A DNA stretch of 64,000 nt, from NCBI RefSeq assembly GCF_031846275.1, contig NZ_JAVRIB010000005.1, positions 1 through 64,000 on the forward strand, in the 5' to 3' direction. Each line of letters opens with the position of its first letter. The first letter of the stretch is position 1. The notes under the pieces were generated by a model, which saw only the letters and a program-made list of their open reading frames with translations, searched no databases and was not told the origin of the DNA. Below, piece after piece: positions 15,724 through 24,428 of this stretch. The DNA comes from Spectribacter hydrogenoxidans (GTDB lineage: Bacteria > Pseudomonadota > Gammaproteobacteria > Nevskiales > Salinisphaeraceae). The translations under genes were made by a program, and so were the position numbers.

Positions 15724-17211
15724 ATGCGACAGATGATCACCGCCCTCGGGCTGGGCGCGGCCCTGGCCATGCTGCAGATGCCGGCGCATGCCGCCGTCGG
15801 CGAAGAAGAAGCCGCCAAGCTGGGCAACGAGCTCACCCCCGTCGGCGCCAACCCGAACGGCAACGAGGCCGGCTCCATCACGCCGTGGATCGGCGAAGAT
15901 GCCTTCAACGAGGAGCAGAAGAGCTTCACCCCGGAGACGCTGGAAGAGGTCCGCCAGAAGATTATCGAATTCGGCGAGAACCATCCGGACATGAACCTGC
16001 TCACCAACATCGACGACCTCCGAAAGGCCGCCGAGATGGAGCCGGAGCTCAACAATCTGGTAACCCAGATCGGCGTCGGCAATCTGGTGCCCCGCCTGAC
16101 CATCACCGCCGACAACGTCGACGAGTACGCCGACAATCTCACCGAGGGCCACAAGAAGCTGTTCGAGCTGTATCCGGACTACCGGATGATCGTCTATCCG
16201 ACGGTGCGCCCGGCCTACTATCCGGACGAGATCAACGAGGCCACCAAGCGCAACGCCACCCGCGCCACGCTGGAGGGCACCGACGGCATCTCGGGCGCCG
16301 AACTGGGCGTGCCGTTCCCGATTCCGAAGTCCGGCGCGGAGGTGATCTGGAACCACAAGCTCAAGTTCCGCGGCTCCGCGGTCAAGCGCTATAACGATCA
16401 GGCGATCGTGGACGCCGACGGCAGCATCGAGATCACCAAGGTGATCGAGGACGTGGGCTTCGAGTACGGCAATCTCAACAAGGAGGCCGGCGAGCGCAAC
16501 AACGAGATCATCGCCTACTTCCTGCAGGAGACAGTGGCGCCGCCGCGCGTGGCCGGCCAGTTCACCCTGGTGCATGAAATCTTCGGCAAGGGCACCTCGG
16601 GCCGTAATGCCTGGATATTCAATCCCGGCCTGGGGCGGGTGAACCGCGCGCCCGACGTGGGCTACGACAACCCCTCGATCGGCTCCGACGGTCTCCAGTT
16701 CAACGACCAGATCGACATGTTCAATGGCGCGCTGGACCGCTACAACTGGAAGCTGGTGGGCAAGCAGGAGATGTACATCCCGTACAACTCCTATCTGATG
16801 AGCAACCCCATCGCCGACTACACCGACGTGGCCGGCAAGGGCCACATCAACCAGGGCATGGCCCGCTACGAGCTGCATCGCGTGTGGGTGGTCGAGGCCA
16901 CGCTGCGCGACGGCACCCGCCACCAGTTCGGCAAGCGGGTGTTCTACGTGGACGAGGATTCCTGGGGCATAGTGGCGGTGGACAATTACGACACCCGCGG
17001 CGAACTCTGGCGCTTCCAGGAAGGCCACATGCTCACCGCGCCGTTCGTACCCACCACGACCACCACGCCGGAAGTCATCTACGATCTCAAGAGCGGCCGC
17101 TACTTCATCACCGCGCTGACCAACGAGGGCAAGATTCCGGACTTCCGCATCGAGTACGACGGCGGATACTTCGGGCCGAACGCGCTCAAGCGCAAGGCCC
17201 GCCTGCGCTGA
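15724..17211 (+). CDS. DUF1329 periplasmic protein (LolA/LolB-superfamily-like), copy 2
   Basis: A 495-residue exported protein with a signal peptide (1-23, ending PAHAA). It begins at the ATG at 15724 (MRQMITALG) after GGGACGGAGAC. The mature start KLGNELTPVGANPNGNEAG matches copy 1, followed by about 50 extra residues rich in Glu (60-105) that copy 1 lacks. The ELHRVWVVEATLRDGT block is conserved. The CxxC pair of copy 1 is missing. It is the first gene of a run that continues with a small protein, a solenoid protein, an RND transporter and a YCF48 protein. Confidence 0.87.
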   Translation: MRQMITALGLGAALAMLQMPAHAAVGEEEAAKLGNELTPVGANPNGNEAGSITPWIGEDAFNEEQKSFTPETLEEVRQKIIEFGENHPDMNLLTNIDDLRKAAEMEPELNNLVTQIGVGNLVPRLTITADNVDEYADNLTEGHKKLFELYPDYRMIVYPTVRPAYYPDEINEATKRNATRATLEGTDGISGAELGVPFPIPKSGAEVIWNHKLKFRGSAVKRYNDQAIVDADGSIEITKVIEDVGFEYGNLNKEAGERNNEIIAYFLQETVAPPRVAGQFTLVHEIFGKGTSGRNAWIFNPGLGRVNRAPDVGYDNPSIGSDGLQFNDQIDMFNGALDRYNWKLVGKQEMYIPYNSYLMSNPIADYTDVAGKGHINQGMARYELHRVWVVEATLRDGTRHQFGKRVFYVDEDSWGIVAVDNYDTRGELWRFQEGHMLTAPFVPTTTTTPEVIYDLKSGRYFITALTNEGKIPDFRIEYDGGYFGPNALKRKARLR

Positions 17212-17221
17212 TCGATGATTG

Positions 17222-17247
17222 CCGGGCCGCCGTCAAAGGCGGCCCGG
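17222..17247 (+). terminator. GC-rich hairpin after DUF1329 copy 2
   Basis: CCGGGCCGCC-gtcaaa-GGCGGCCCGG is a perfect 10-bp stem just past the DUF1329 stop. Only a weak T-rich tail follows, so it may be a partial terminator or processing site that lowers expression of the downstream genes relative to the DUF1329 gene. Confidence 0.6.
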
Positions 17248-17279
17248 TGGTTGCCACGCGAGACCGCCAAGGGGGGAAC

Positions 17280-17501
17280 ATGGGGTCTGATCCGGCATCA
17301 CTGCGCCAGCTGCTGCCGCTGGACGAACGCGCCACGGATTTTCTGGCGCAGCTGGCCGAGGCCGACCGCCAGCGCCTGAGTGATCAAGTCACCGACGCGG
17401 CGGCAGCCCAGCGCCAGTCCCTGGAGGACGCCATCGACCAGGCCGCCGGCTTCGTGCCCGGCCCGTTGCGGCGCACCGCCCGCAAGCTGCTGCTGGGCTG
17501 A
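17280..17501 (+). CDS. Small helical protein, partner of the solenoid protein (copy A)
   Basis: A 73-residue protein of no recognised family, predicted wholly helical and cytoplasmic. It shares a clear pattern with the 76-residue protein at 31639: FxxxLxExDRxxL near residue 20, DAxAxQ in the middle and VPxxxRxxxxKLLxG at the end. Both are immediately followed by a solenoid paralogue, here after eight bases. AAGGGGGGAAC precedes the ATG. The conserved pairing suggests the two proteins work together, perhaps as a complex. The function is unknown. Confidence 0.7.
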   Translation: MGSDPASLRQLLPLDERATDFLAQLAEADRQRLSDQVTDAAAAQRQSLEDAIDQAAGFVPGPLRRTARKLLLG

Positions 17502-17509
17502 CCCGACCG

Positions 17510-18439
17510 ATGTCCGACCTTACCGCCCACGCCGAGCGCATCAAGCTGGCCCGTGTTCTGGGGCTGGCGCCCGCCGAACTGGATTATCTCGAGGACCGAG
17601 ACGGCCAGGCGCTGCGCGACTTCCGCGAATCCCTGTCCGACGCACTGTTCAATCGCTACCGGGCCCGTTTCGAGGGCATGGCGAAACTGTCGTCGCTGCT
17701 GCCCCTGGCCGCCAACGCCCGCCTGTCCGAGCTGGTGCTGGGGCCGACGCTTTCGGCACGCATCGCCGGCGAACTGCCGGTCAAGCGGGCCATCGCCCTG
17801 GCCGACCGGCTGCCGGTGGCCTTCCTGGCCGAGGTCAGCCGTGAACTCGATCCCCGCCGGGCGGCCGCCGTGGTGGCCGGCATGCCGCCGCAGCGGGTTG
17901 TGAAAGTGGCCCTGGTGCTGCTGGCCGAGGACGACCACATCACCATGGGCCGGTTTCTCGACAGTCTGTCCGAAGCCGCTCTTGCTGCCACCATCAAGGC
18001 CATCGAATCCGACGCCGCACTGCTGCGGATCGGCTTCTTCGCCGAAGACACCGACCGCCTGTCCGACATCGTCCGGCTGATGCCTGCCGGCCGCCGGCGC
18101 GGCACGGTGGTCGCCGCTGCCGAGCAGGACTGCTGGCCGGAGGCGCTGTCGCTGATGCTGCATCTGGATGACGACCTGCAGGCCGAGTTCGGGCAGTTCA
18201 TCTTCGAGGATGCAGCCCTGCTGTCCAGCGCCGTGGATGCAGTGGCCGAACACGACGCCTGGCCGGTGCTGGTGCGGCTGGCTGCCCACCAGAACGGCGA
18301 CGGTCAGACCCGCCTGGCCGAATACTGTGCCGGCCGCAACGCCGGGGACCACGATCATCTAACGGCCGCAGCCGAGGCCGAGGGCGTCGCCGACGCGCTC
18401 GCACCCTATGCGGCCGCCTACCGGAAGCAACGCCCATGA
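17510..18439 (+). CDS. Alpha-solenoid repeat protein of unknown family (copy A)
   Basis: A 309-residue, all-helical, soluble protein without signal peptide. The alternating short amphipathic helices and the phrase MGRFLDSLSEAAL, with SDAALLRIGFFAED after it, match the 384-residue paralogue at 31869. The 'xxMPxxxxxKVAxxL' spacing is reminiscent of MgtE-N-like helical repeats, but no family can be named confidently. It ends in an ATGA overlap with the RND transporter start, which implies translational coupling. A cytoplasmic adaptor or regulator of the transporter is an inference from that. Confidence 0.7.
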   Translation: MSDLTAHAERIKLARVLGLAPAELDYLEDRDGQALRDFRESLSDALFNRYRARFEGMAKLSSLLPLAANARLSELVLGPTLSARIAGELPVKRAIALADRLPVAFLAEVSRELDPRRAAAVVAGMPPQRVVKVALVLLAEDDHITMGRFLDSLSEAALAATIKAIESDAALLRIGFFAEDTDRLSDIVRLMPAGRRRGTVVAAAEQDCWPEALSLMLHLDDDLQAEFGQFIFEDAALLSSAVDAVAEHDAWPVLVRLAAHQNGDGQTRLAEYCAGRNAGDHDHLTAAAEAEGVADALAPYAAAYRKQRP

Positions 18440-20838
18440 GCATGACCCAGCGCATTCTGCGCATCGTCGAGCCGGTGATTTTCGGCGCCCGCTGGATCAC
18501 CCTCGCGGTGCTGATTGCCATCACCGCATTTCTGGGCTGGCAGGCCTCGCAACTGCAGCCCAACGCCGGCTGGCTGAAGATGGTGCCCCAGGAACACCCC
18601 TACATGGAGACGTTCCTCGAGTATTACGACGAATTCGGTGGTGCCAACACGGTGCTGGTCGCGCTGAAGAACAAGGAAGGCGATATCTACCAGCCCGCCT
18701 TCATGGAGAAGCTGCGCAAGCTCACCGACGAGGTGTTCTTCATCCCCGGCGTGCAGCGCGAGCGGGTGACCTCGATATTCACCCCCAACATCCTCTACGT
18801 GGAAGTCCAGCCCACGGGGCTGTCCGGCTCCACCGTGGTACCGGCGGACTACGCGCCGACGCCGGAGATGATGGACAAGCTTCGCTCAAACGTCTCCAAG
18901 GCCAACGTGATCGGCCGGCTGGTCTCCAACGATCAGAGCGCGGCGATGGTGGTGGCCGAGCTGCTCGAGCGCGATCCGGTCACCGACGAGAAGATCGACT
19001 ACACCGAGGTGGGCGACAAGCTCGAGGCGATCCGCACCAAGTTCGAGGACGAGAACACCACGGTGCACATCATCGGCTTCGCCAAGGTGGTGGACGACAT
19101 GACCGACGCCGCCACCGAAGTGGTGGGCTTCTTCGCCCTGACCCTGGTGCTTACCGGCATTCTGCTGTGGCTGTACACCGGCTCGTTCCTGCTCGGCATG
19201 CTGCCGCTGGTGTGCTCGATCGCCGCGGTGATCTGGGAGATGGGCCTGCTCAACCTGGCCGGCTTCGGGCTGGACCCGTTCGCCATTCTGGTGCCGTTCC
19301 TGGTGCTGGCGGTATCGGTGTCCCACGGGGTGCAGTACGTGAACGGCTGGGCCAGCGAGATCGCCGACGCCGGCCACACGGCGTATCGGGCGTCGCTGAA
19401 CACCTTCCGGCGGCTGGCCATTCCCGGCACCATCGCCCTGATCACCGACGTGGCCGGCTTCCTGACCATCTACCTGATCGACATCGACGTGATCCGCGAG
19501 ATGTCGCTCAACGCCGCCTTCGGCATCGCCGCCATCATTATCACCAACAAGGCGCTGATGCCGGTGCTGCTGACGGTGGCCAACGTGCGCGACCGCGAGG
19601 CCTTCCAGCGCAAGCAGGCCCGACGCGAAGCCCTGGGCGACCGGCTCTGGCGCTTCATCGCCGCCACCTTCACCAAACGCCCGGCGGCGGTGGTCACGCT
19701 GATGGTGTGCGCGCTGATTCTGGGCTGGAGCGTGTGGAAGTACGACGACCTCACCGTCGGCTCGGCCCAGGAGGGCGTGCCCGAGCTGCGGCCGGATTCG
19801 CGCTTCAACCAGGACGCCCGCCTGATTGCCGAGAACTTTTCGCTGGGCGTGGACCAGTTCAACGTGATCGCCGAGACCGTGCCCGATGCCTGCATCAAGT
19901 ACGACCTGATGGCCGAGCTGGACCGCTTCGCCTGGCACATGAAGAACGAGGCCGGGGTGCGCGAGACCATGACCCTGCTGGACCTGTCCAAGCTGGCCTA
20001 CGCCGGGCTGTCGGAAGGCCGGCTCAACGCCCAGGTGGTACCCCGCAACCGCTATGCCCTGGCCCAGGCCACGGCGCTGGTGCCCACCACCTCGGGCATG
20101 CTCAACGACGACTGCAGTGCGCTCAACGTGTTCCTGTTCACCACCGATCACAAGGCCGCGACGATCAAGGAAATCGTGGCCGCGGTGAAGGCCTACAAGG
20201 CCGAGAAGAACGACAACCCGGACATTGAGTTCAAACTCGCCTCCGGCAATGTCGGGGTGATGGCTGCCACCAACGAGGTGGTCGAGGCCAAGGAAGTGGA
20301 GATCGTGCTGTGGGTGTACGCGGTGGTGCTGACCTTCCTGTGGCTGTCCTTCCGCACCTTCTCGGGCGTGATCTGCGTGGCCCTGCCGCTGTCGCTGGTA
20401 TCCATCTCCGCCTACGGGGTGATGGCGATGCTGGGCATCGGCATGAAGGTGGCCACGCTGCCGGTGATCGCGCTGGCGGTGGGCATCGGCGTGGACTACG
20501 GCATCTACATCTACGCCACGCTGGCCGAGGGCCTGCGACGCGGCATGAATCTGGAGGAGGCCTACTATCGCACCCTGCAGAAGACCGGCAAGGCGGTGGT
20601 GTTCACCGGCATTGCCCTGGGTCTGGGCGTGGCGACCTGGCTGTTCTCCAAGCTGCAGTTCCAGGCCGACATGGGCCTGATGCTGGTCTACATGTTCACC
20701 GCCAACATGTTCGGCGCCATCCTGGTGCTGCCGGCCCTGGCCCACTTCTTCGCCGGCGAGGAAACCCGTCACCAGGGACAGGACATTACATCCGGCGCAG
20801 ACGACGAGCCGGACGGAGGAAACCGTCATGATGCGTAA
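18436..20838 (+). CDS. RND/MMPL-superfamily transporter
   Basis: An 800-residue inner-membrane transporter with a two-fold repeat: TM1 (about 20-40), a large periplasmic loop (about 40-215), a TM cluster (about 220-360), TM7 (about 415-432), a second periplasmic loop and a second TM cluster (about 620-775). ALAVGIGVDYGIYIYA carries the acidic residue expected in the proton relay of MMPL/RND proteins. At 800 residues it is of the single-chain lipid/hopanoid class rather than the 1,000-residue AcrB class. Its start overlaps the solenoid gene by four bases, and its end overlaps the YCF48 gene by 11. With DUF1329 and DUF1302 it could move lipid between membranes (inference). Confidence 0.88.
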   Translation: MSMTQRILRIVEPVIFGARWITLAVLIAITAFLGWQASQLQPNAGWLKMVPQEHPYMETFLEYYDEFGGANTVLVALKNKEGDIYQPAFMEKLRKLTDEVFFIPGVQRERVTSIFTPNILYVEVQPTGLSGSTVVPADYAPTPEMMDKLRSNVSKANVIGRLVSNDQSAAMVVAELLERDPVTDEKIDYTEVGDKLEAIRTKFEDENTTVHIIGFAKVVDDMTDAATEVVGFFALTLVLTGILLWLYTGSFLLGMLPLVCSIAAVIWEMGLLNLAGFGLDPFAILVPFLVLAVSVSHGVQYVNGWASEIADAGHTAYRASLNTFRRLAIPGTIALITDVAGFLTIYLIDIDVIREMSLNAAFGIAAIIITNKALMPVLLTVANVRDREAFQRKQARREALGDRLWRFIAATFTKRPAAVVTLMVCALILGWSVWKYDDLTVGSAQEGVPELRPDSRFNQDARLIAENFSLGVDQFNVIAETVPDACIKYDLMAELDRFAWHMKNEAGVRETMTLLDLSKLAYAGLSEGRLNAQVVPRNRYALAQATALVPTTSGMLNDDCSALNVFLFTTDHKAATIKEIVAAVKAYKAEKNDNPDIEFKLASGNVGVMAATNEVVEAKEVEIVLWVYAVVLTFLWLSFRTFSGVICVALPLSLVSISAYGVMAMLGIGMKVATLPVIALAVGIGVDYGIYIYATLAEGLRRGMNLEEAYYRTLQKTGKAVVFTGIALGLGVATWLFSKLQFQADMGLMLVYMFTANMFGAILVLPALAHFFAGEETRHQGQDITSGADDEPDGGNRHDA

Positions 20839-21880
20839 CGTCATTGCCGCCACCGCCGCCGGGCTGCTGATCGCCGCTGGGACCGCGGCGGGTCAGACCG
20901 ACGACGCCGAAGCCGAAACCCGAAAGGCCCAGCCGGCGGAAATGATGCCGCTGGCCGACCAGGGCATCGTCAACGCACTGGCCCGCGCCGGCGATCATTT
21001 CGTGGCAGCGGGCGAACGCGGCCACATCCTGCTGTCCGACGACGGTATGCAATGGCGGCAGGTACCGGTGCCGGTGCGCGGCATGCTCACCCGCGTGGTG
21101 TTCCGTGACGCCACCCACGGCTGGGCCACCGGATGGGACGGCGCCGTACTGCGCACCACCGATGGCGGCGAAACCTGGTCGCTGGTGAATTTCGAGCCCG
21201 ACTGGGGCAAGCCCTATTTCGACATTCTGCCCACCGGCGCGGACAGCGCCACGCTGGTCGGCTCGAACGGCCTCATGCGCACTACCGATGACGGCGGAGA
21301 AAACTGGACGCTGGTGGACAACGACGTGTTCGCCGCCGGGTTCCATCTCTACGATCTGGCGCAGTTGGCCGACGGCACGCTGCTGATTGCAGGCGAACGC
21401 GGCATGATCGCGCGCAGCATCGACGGCGAATCCTGGGACATGCTGGTACCGCCCTACGTGGGCTCCTACTTCGGCGTGCTGCCGGTGGGCGAGCACGGGG
21501 CCGTGCTCTACGGGTTGCAGGGCCGGGTACTGTTCGCCGAGGACGTGCGGGCGCTGCCGGTGCTGGACGACCCGATGGCCTATGACCCGTTCGCCGCCGA
21601 AAGCATCACCGACCCGGCAGTGCTCGAGTCAATGGGCTGGCGCCGCCTTGACAACCCCTCGAAAGAGAGTCTGTTTGGCGGCGTCATCGATGACGACGGC
21701 CGGCTCACCCTGGTGGGCGTGGACGGCGCGATCGTGCACGGCGATCTGGAAACCGGCGAGTTGCACCTGATCGAGAGCCCGACGGCGGAACCGCTGTCCG
21801 ACGTGGTTCTGCGGGGCGACGAACTGCTGCTCAGCGGTCGCACCGGCCTGCACACCGGCGGCCTGACCCGGAAACGCTAG
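20828..21880 (+). CDS. YCF48-like beta-propeller protein, exported
   Basis: A 350-residue periplasmic protein with a signal peptide (about 1-22, ending GTAAG). It carries repeated YCF48/BNR-type blades: WATGWDGAVLRTTDGGETW, then GLMRTTDDGGENW, then a degenerate GMIARSIDGESW. The family forms beta-propellers that act as assembly or scaffold factors. In many proteobacteria a YCF48 gene accompanies an RND transporter, DUF1302 and DUF1329, as here. GGAGG lies eight bases before the ATG, inside the RND gene. Its 3' end overlaps the convergent repeat protein by four bases. Confidence 0.85.
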   Translation: MMRNVIAATAAGLLIAAGTAAGQTDDAEAETRKAQPAEMMPLADQGIVNALARAGDHFVAAGERGHILLSDDGMQWRQVPVPVRGMLTRVVFRDATHGWATGWDGAVLRTTDGGETWSLVNFEPDWGKPYFDILPTGADSATLVGSNGLMRTTDDGGENWTLVDNDVFAAGFHLYDLAQLADGTLLIAGERGMIARSIDGESWDMLVPPYVGSYFGVLPVGEHGAVLYGLQGRVLFAEDVRALPVLDDPMAYDPFAAESITDPAVLESMGWRRLDNPSKESLFGGVIDDDGRLTLVGVDGAIVHGDLETGELHLIESPTAEPLSDVVLRGDELLLSGRTGLHTGGLTRKR

Positions 21881-23766
21881 GGCGTTGGCGCACGGGCGCG
21901 CGCCGCGCGGGCCTCTTCCAGCAATCGGACACGGCCGCGGTGGGCGGCCAGGATGTAGTTGTCGATCACCTGATCCTGCCGCCGGGCCTGTTCGACGATC
22001 AGCATCTGCGCAGCCCGCAGATTGCGGTCCGCAATCTGCGACAGCGCCTGCTGCATCACCCGCGTGCCATAGGGATCGGCGTTAGCCAGAGCGCCCTGCA
22101 GGAACCGCAGTTCCTGGTAGTTACGCTGCAACTGCCGAAAGCGTGACTCGGCTACGGTGTGGCGCAGCCAGGCGGTCTGCGGCAGCGCGCCGTACTCGTC
22201 GCGGGCAAGCGCGGCCGCGTGTTCACCCCGCTGCAGGTCATGAATCAGGCGGTCGAGCCGGCGCCGCTGTTCGGCCAGCCAGTCGACGGCGGCCTCGTAA
22301 TCCGCCACCGCGCCCTGGTGGTCGCCGGTATGAGCCAGCGTGTAGGCCCGCGCCACCCGGGCCTCCTGCACCGCAGGCTCCAGTGGATCCCGTTCGAGCA
22401 GCGCGTCCCAGGCCGACATCGCCCGGGCTGCGGCTTCCTCGGGTCTGACTTCGCTGGCGCCGAACACGAATGGCCCGAAACGGATGCCCCCGGTTTCGCG
22501 GGGCTGTTGGTCATCGCCGGCCAGCGGCGCCAGTTCGCTCCAGCCGAAGCCGGCCAGCGCCCGGCTGGTATACGGCCCGCGCCAGGGCAGCCGGGCGAAT
22601 ACCCGCCGCGCGCGCGCGCCATCGCCGGCCCGGAGATATTCGTAGCCCAGCGCCAGATTCGCCTTGTCACCCAGCCGGCTGTCGTCGGCCCGGCCGAGCC
22701 GGTCGAGCAGCTTGCGTCCGGCCTCGTCATCGCCGCGGCGGATCAGGGCCACCGCCAGGTTGAAGTGCACGTGCGGCGCCTGTTCCAGCGACCAGTCGAT
22801 CGCCTGCAGCGCTCCCACGGCACGGTCGTTATCGCCCAGGGCGAGAAGACAGCGGCCGCGCAACTCCTCCCAGTCGTTGCGATGCACCGGCGTGAGCCGG
22901 TCGCGATGGTTCTCCAGGATGGCCAGCGCCGCCTCGACATGCCGATGCCGGTACTCCAGCGCCGCCAGATCGATTGCCACGCCGGTGACCGCAACTGTCG
23001 GCTCCTCCGCCTCGGCCGCATCGGCCAGGGCCCGGTAGGCCTGATCCCGCATGCCCAGATCGATGTAGCCACGAGCCAGTAGCGTGTGAAAGCCCGTTGG
23101 CAGCGAATCGGCATCCGCTACCGACGCGGAAATTTCCAGCAGGAACAACAGAGCGGCCAGCGGCCGGCCGGTGGCCTGCAGAAGCCGCACCATGCCCAGG
23201 CGCGCATCGTCCGGGTCGCTCTGCCAGGCGACGCCTCCGGCGGTGCCGGGTTCGCTGGCGTCGCGCACGGTGTGCCCGGGCAGCACCGGGACGGTCAGCA
23301 GTTTGCCGCGATCGGCCTTCTGGAAGTTCAGGCGATAGGAACCGATAACCGGATCACCGTCGGTGCCCGACCGGCCGCGGTAACGCACTTCCAGCGTATT
23401 CAGACCGCGGGTGGCCGTACTACGGGCGATGGCGTGGGTTGTCTCGGGCAGGTCGCGCAGGGCCCGGGCCTCGGCCGCGCTGTAGTCATGCTCGGCGATG
23501 CGGTTGCCATTGAGCCGGACTTCGGCGTGTTCCAGCAGGAATCCGGCCATGTGCACATCGAGAAAGATGCGAATCCGCTGGTCGGGCGGGAAACGCTCGC
23601 GCAACACCCGGCCCTGGATATCGGACAGGCGCTGAACCGCAATGCTCTTGAAATGGTTGGACCGCTCGAGCGCCTCATCGGCAGGATTCGCCGCCGCGAT
23701 GCCGGGCAGCCCGAACACCGCGGTCAGCAACGCGGCCGTCCACCGCGGCGACATCACGCGGGCCAT
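21877..23766 (-). CDS. Exported TPR-like helical repeat protein
   Basis: A 629-residue protein with a signal peptide (about 1-26, ending IAAAN). A beta-rich N-terminal part (30-175) contains RIRIFLDVHMAGFLLEHAEV. It is followed by tetratricopeptide-like helices (about 200-400, for example LARGYIDLGMRDQAYRAL and RGRCLLALGDNDRAVGAL) and a long helical C-terminus (470-620) suggestive of coiled coil. No named family is recognised. It begins nine bases after the lipocalin stop and has no good ribosome site, so it is probably co-translated with the lipocalin. ATG at 23752-23754 is an alternative start. The likely location is the periplasm. Confidence 0.72.
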   Translation of the reverse strand: MARVMSPRWTAALLTAVFGLPGIAAANPADEALERSNHFKSIAVQRLSDIQGRVLRERFPPDQRIRIFLDVHMAGFLLEHAEVRLNGNRIAEHDYSAAEARALRDLPETTHAIARSTATRGLNTLEVRYRGRSGTDGDPVIGSYRLNFQKADRGKLLTVPVLPGHTVRDASEPGTAGGVAWQSDPDDARLGMVRLLQATGRPLAALLFLLEISASVADADSLPTGFHTLLARGYIDLGMRDQAYRALADAAEAEEPTVAVTGVAIDLAALEYRHRHVEAALAILENHRDRLTPVHRNDWEELRGRCLLALGDNDRAVGALQAIDWSLEQAPHVHFNLAVALIRRGDDEAGRKLLDRLGRADDSRLGDKANLALGYEYLRAGDGARARRVFARLPWRGPYTSRALAGFGWSELAPLAGDDQQPRETGGIRFGPFVFGASEVRPEEAAARAMSAWDALLERDPLEPAVQEARVARAYTLAHTGDHQGAVADYEAAVDWLAEQRRRLDRLIHDLQRGEHAAALARDEYGALPQTAWLRHTVAESRFRQLQRNYQELRFLQGALANADPYGTRVMQQALSQIADRNLRAAQMLIVEQARRQDQVIDNYILAAHRGRVRLLEEARAARARAPTP

Positions 23767-23775
23767 GAGCGGGGA

Positions 23776-24339
23776 CTATTCGGGCTGGAGATCGTCGCGC
23801 TGATCCAGCGGCTGCTGCGGCACGCGCCGCAGGGCATCGGTGTCGTAACCGAGCGCGGCCACCCGATGGACCAGATCGTCGTAAACCGTGGACGGAACCC
23901 GGGGCGTGCGCGCCATGATCCAGACCCAGTCCCGCTCGGAGCGGGCGACAATGGTGGTCTCGTAGTCCGGATCCACATAGCTGATGGTGTACTCCATCTG
24001 CAGGGGCCAGAAGAATTCCATGCCCCACACCGCATTGTTGGTTTCGGCCAGCGGATGGCCGGTTGGTTCCATGGTAACCAGCTCACCGTCGAAGCCACCC
24101 TCGCGGTAGGTGAAGCGAGTTGCCACCCGGCCATCGTCGGTCAGGCGGTAGCGTTCGATGCTGTTGTAGGAGTTGCGAGTGCGGTCCGGCGGAATATGGG
24201 CAATCACGTACCAGGCACCCATGTAGCGTTCGATATCGACCGACCCTTCGCGGGGGAAGGTATCGGGCGGCATCACGCTGCAGGCGGACAACAAGGCTAC
24301 AATGCCCGCGGCAACAACGGCGAACACGTTCTGACGCAT
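23776..24339 (-). CDS. blc: Bacterial lipocalin lipoprotein (Blc-like)
   Basis: A 187-residue lipoprotein. The signal ends LLSAC with lipidated Cys20. GAWYVIAHIP (41-50) is the lipocalin GxW motif, and the C-terminal RTPRVPSTVYDDLVHRV is typical of Blc. It should bind lysophospholipids or fatty acids at the outer membrane. The ATG at 24337-24339 is chosen for AGGAA upstream and the signal peptide. It is first gene of a pair with the TPR-like protein and is divergent from djlA. Confidence 0.88.
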   Translation of the reverse strand: MRQNVFAVVAAGIVALLSACSVMPPDTFPREGSVDIERYMGAWYVIAHIPPDRTRNSYNSIERYRLTDDGRVATRFTYREGGFDGELVTMEPTGHPLAETNNAVWGMEFFWPLQMEYTISYVDPDYETTIVARSERDWVWIMARTPRVPSTVYDDLVHRVAALGYDTDALRRVPQQPLDQRDDLQPE

Positions 24340-24428
24340 GAAGTTTCCTCTTGATGGCAGCGGAAATACGGCGTGAGCCGCCGCTCGGTTGCATTGCCAC
24401 AAATCCACTAAGCCCGCAACTCTACATC

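Noticed and set aside
13429..17028. A 1,199-codon open frame spanning DUF1302 copy 2 and the antisense of DUF1329 copy 2
   Set aside because: The upstream 480 codons are the antisense of a clearly real DUF1329 gene in GC-rich DNA. The signal peptide and ribosome site at 15579 define the true start.
18886..20853. 655-codon minus-strand frame opposite the RND transporter
   Set aside because: Gln/His/Val-rich antisense shadow of a transporter with clear RND motifs.
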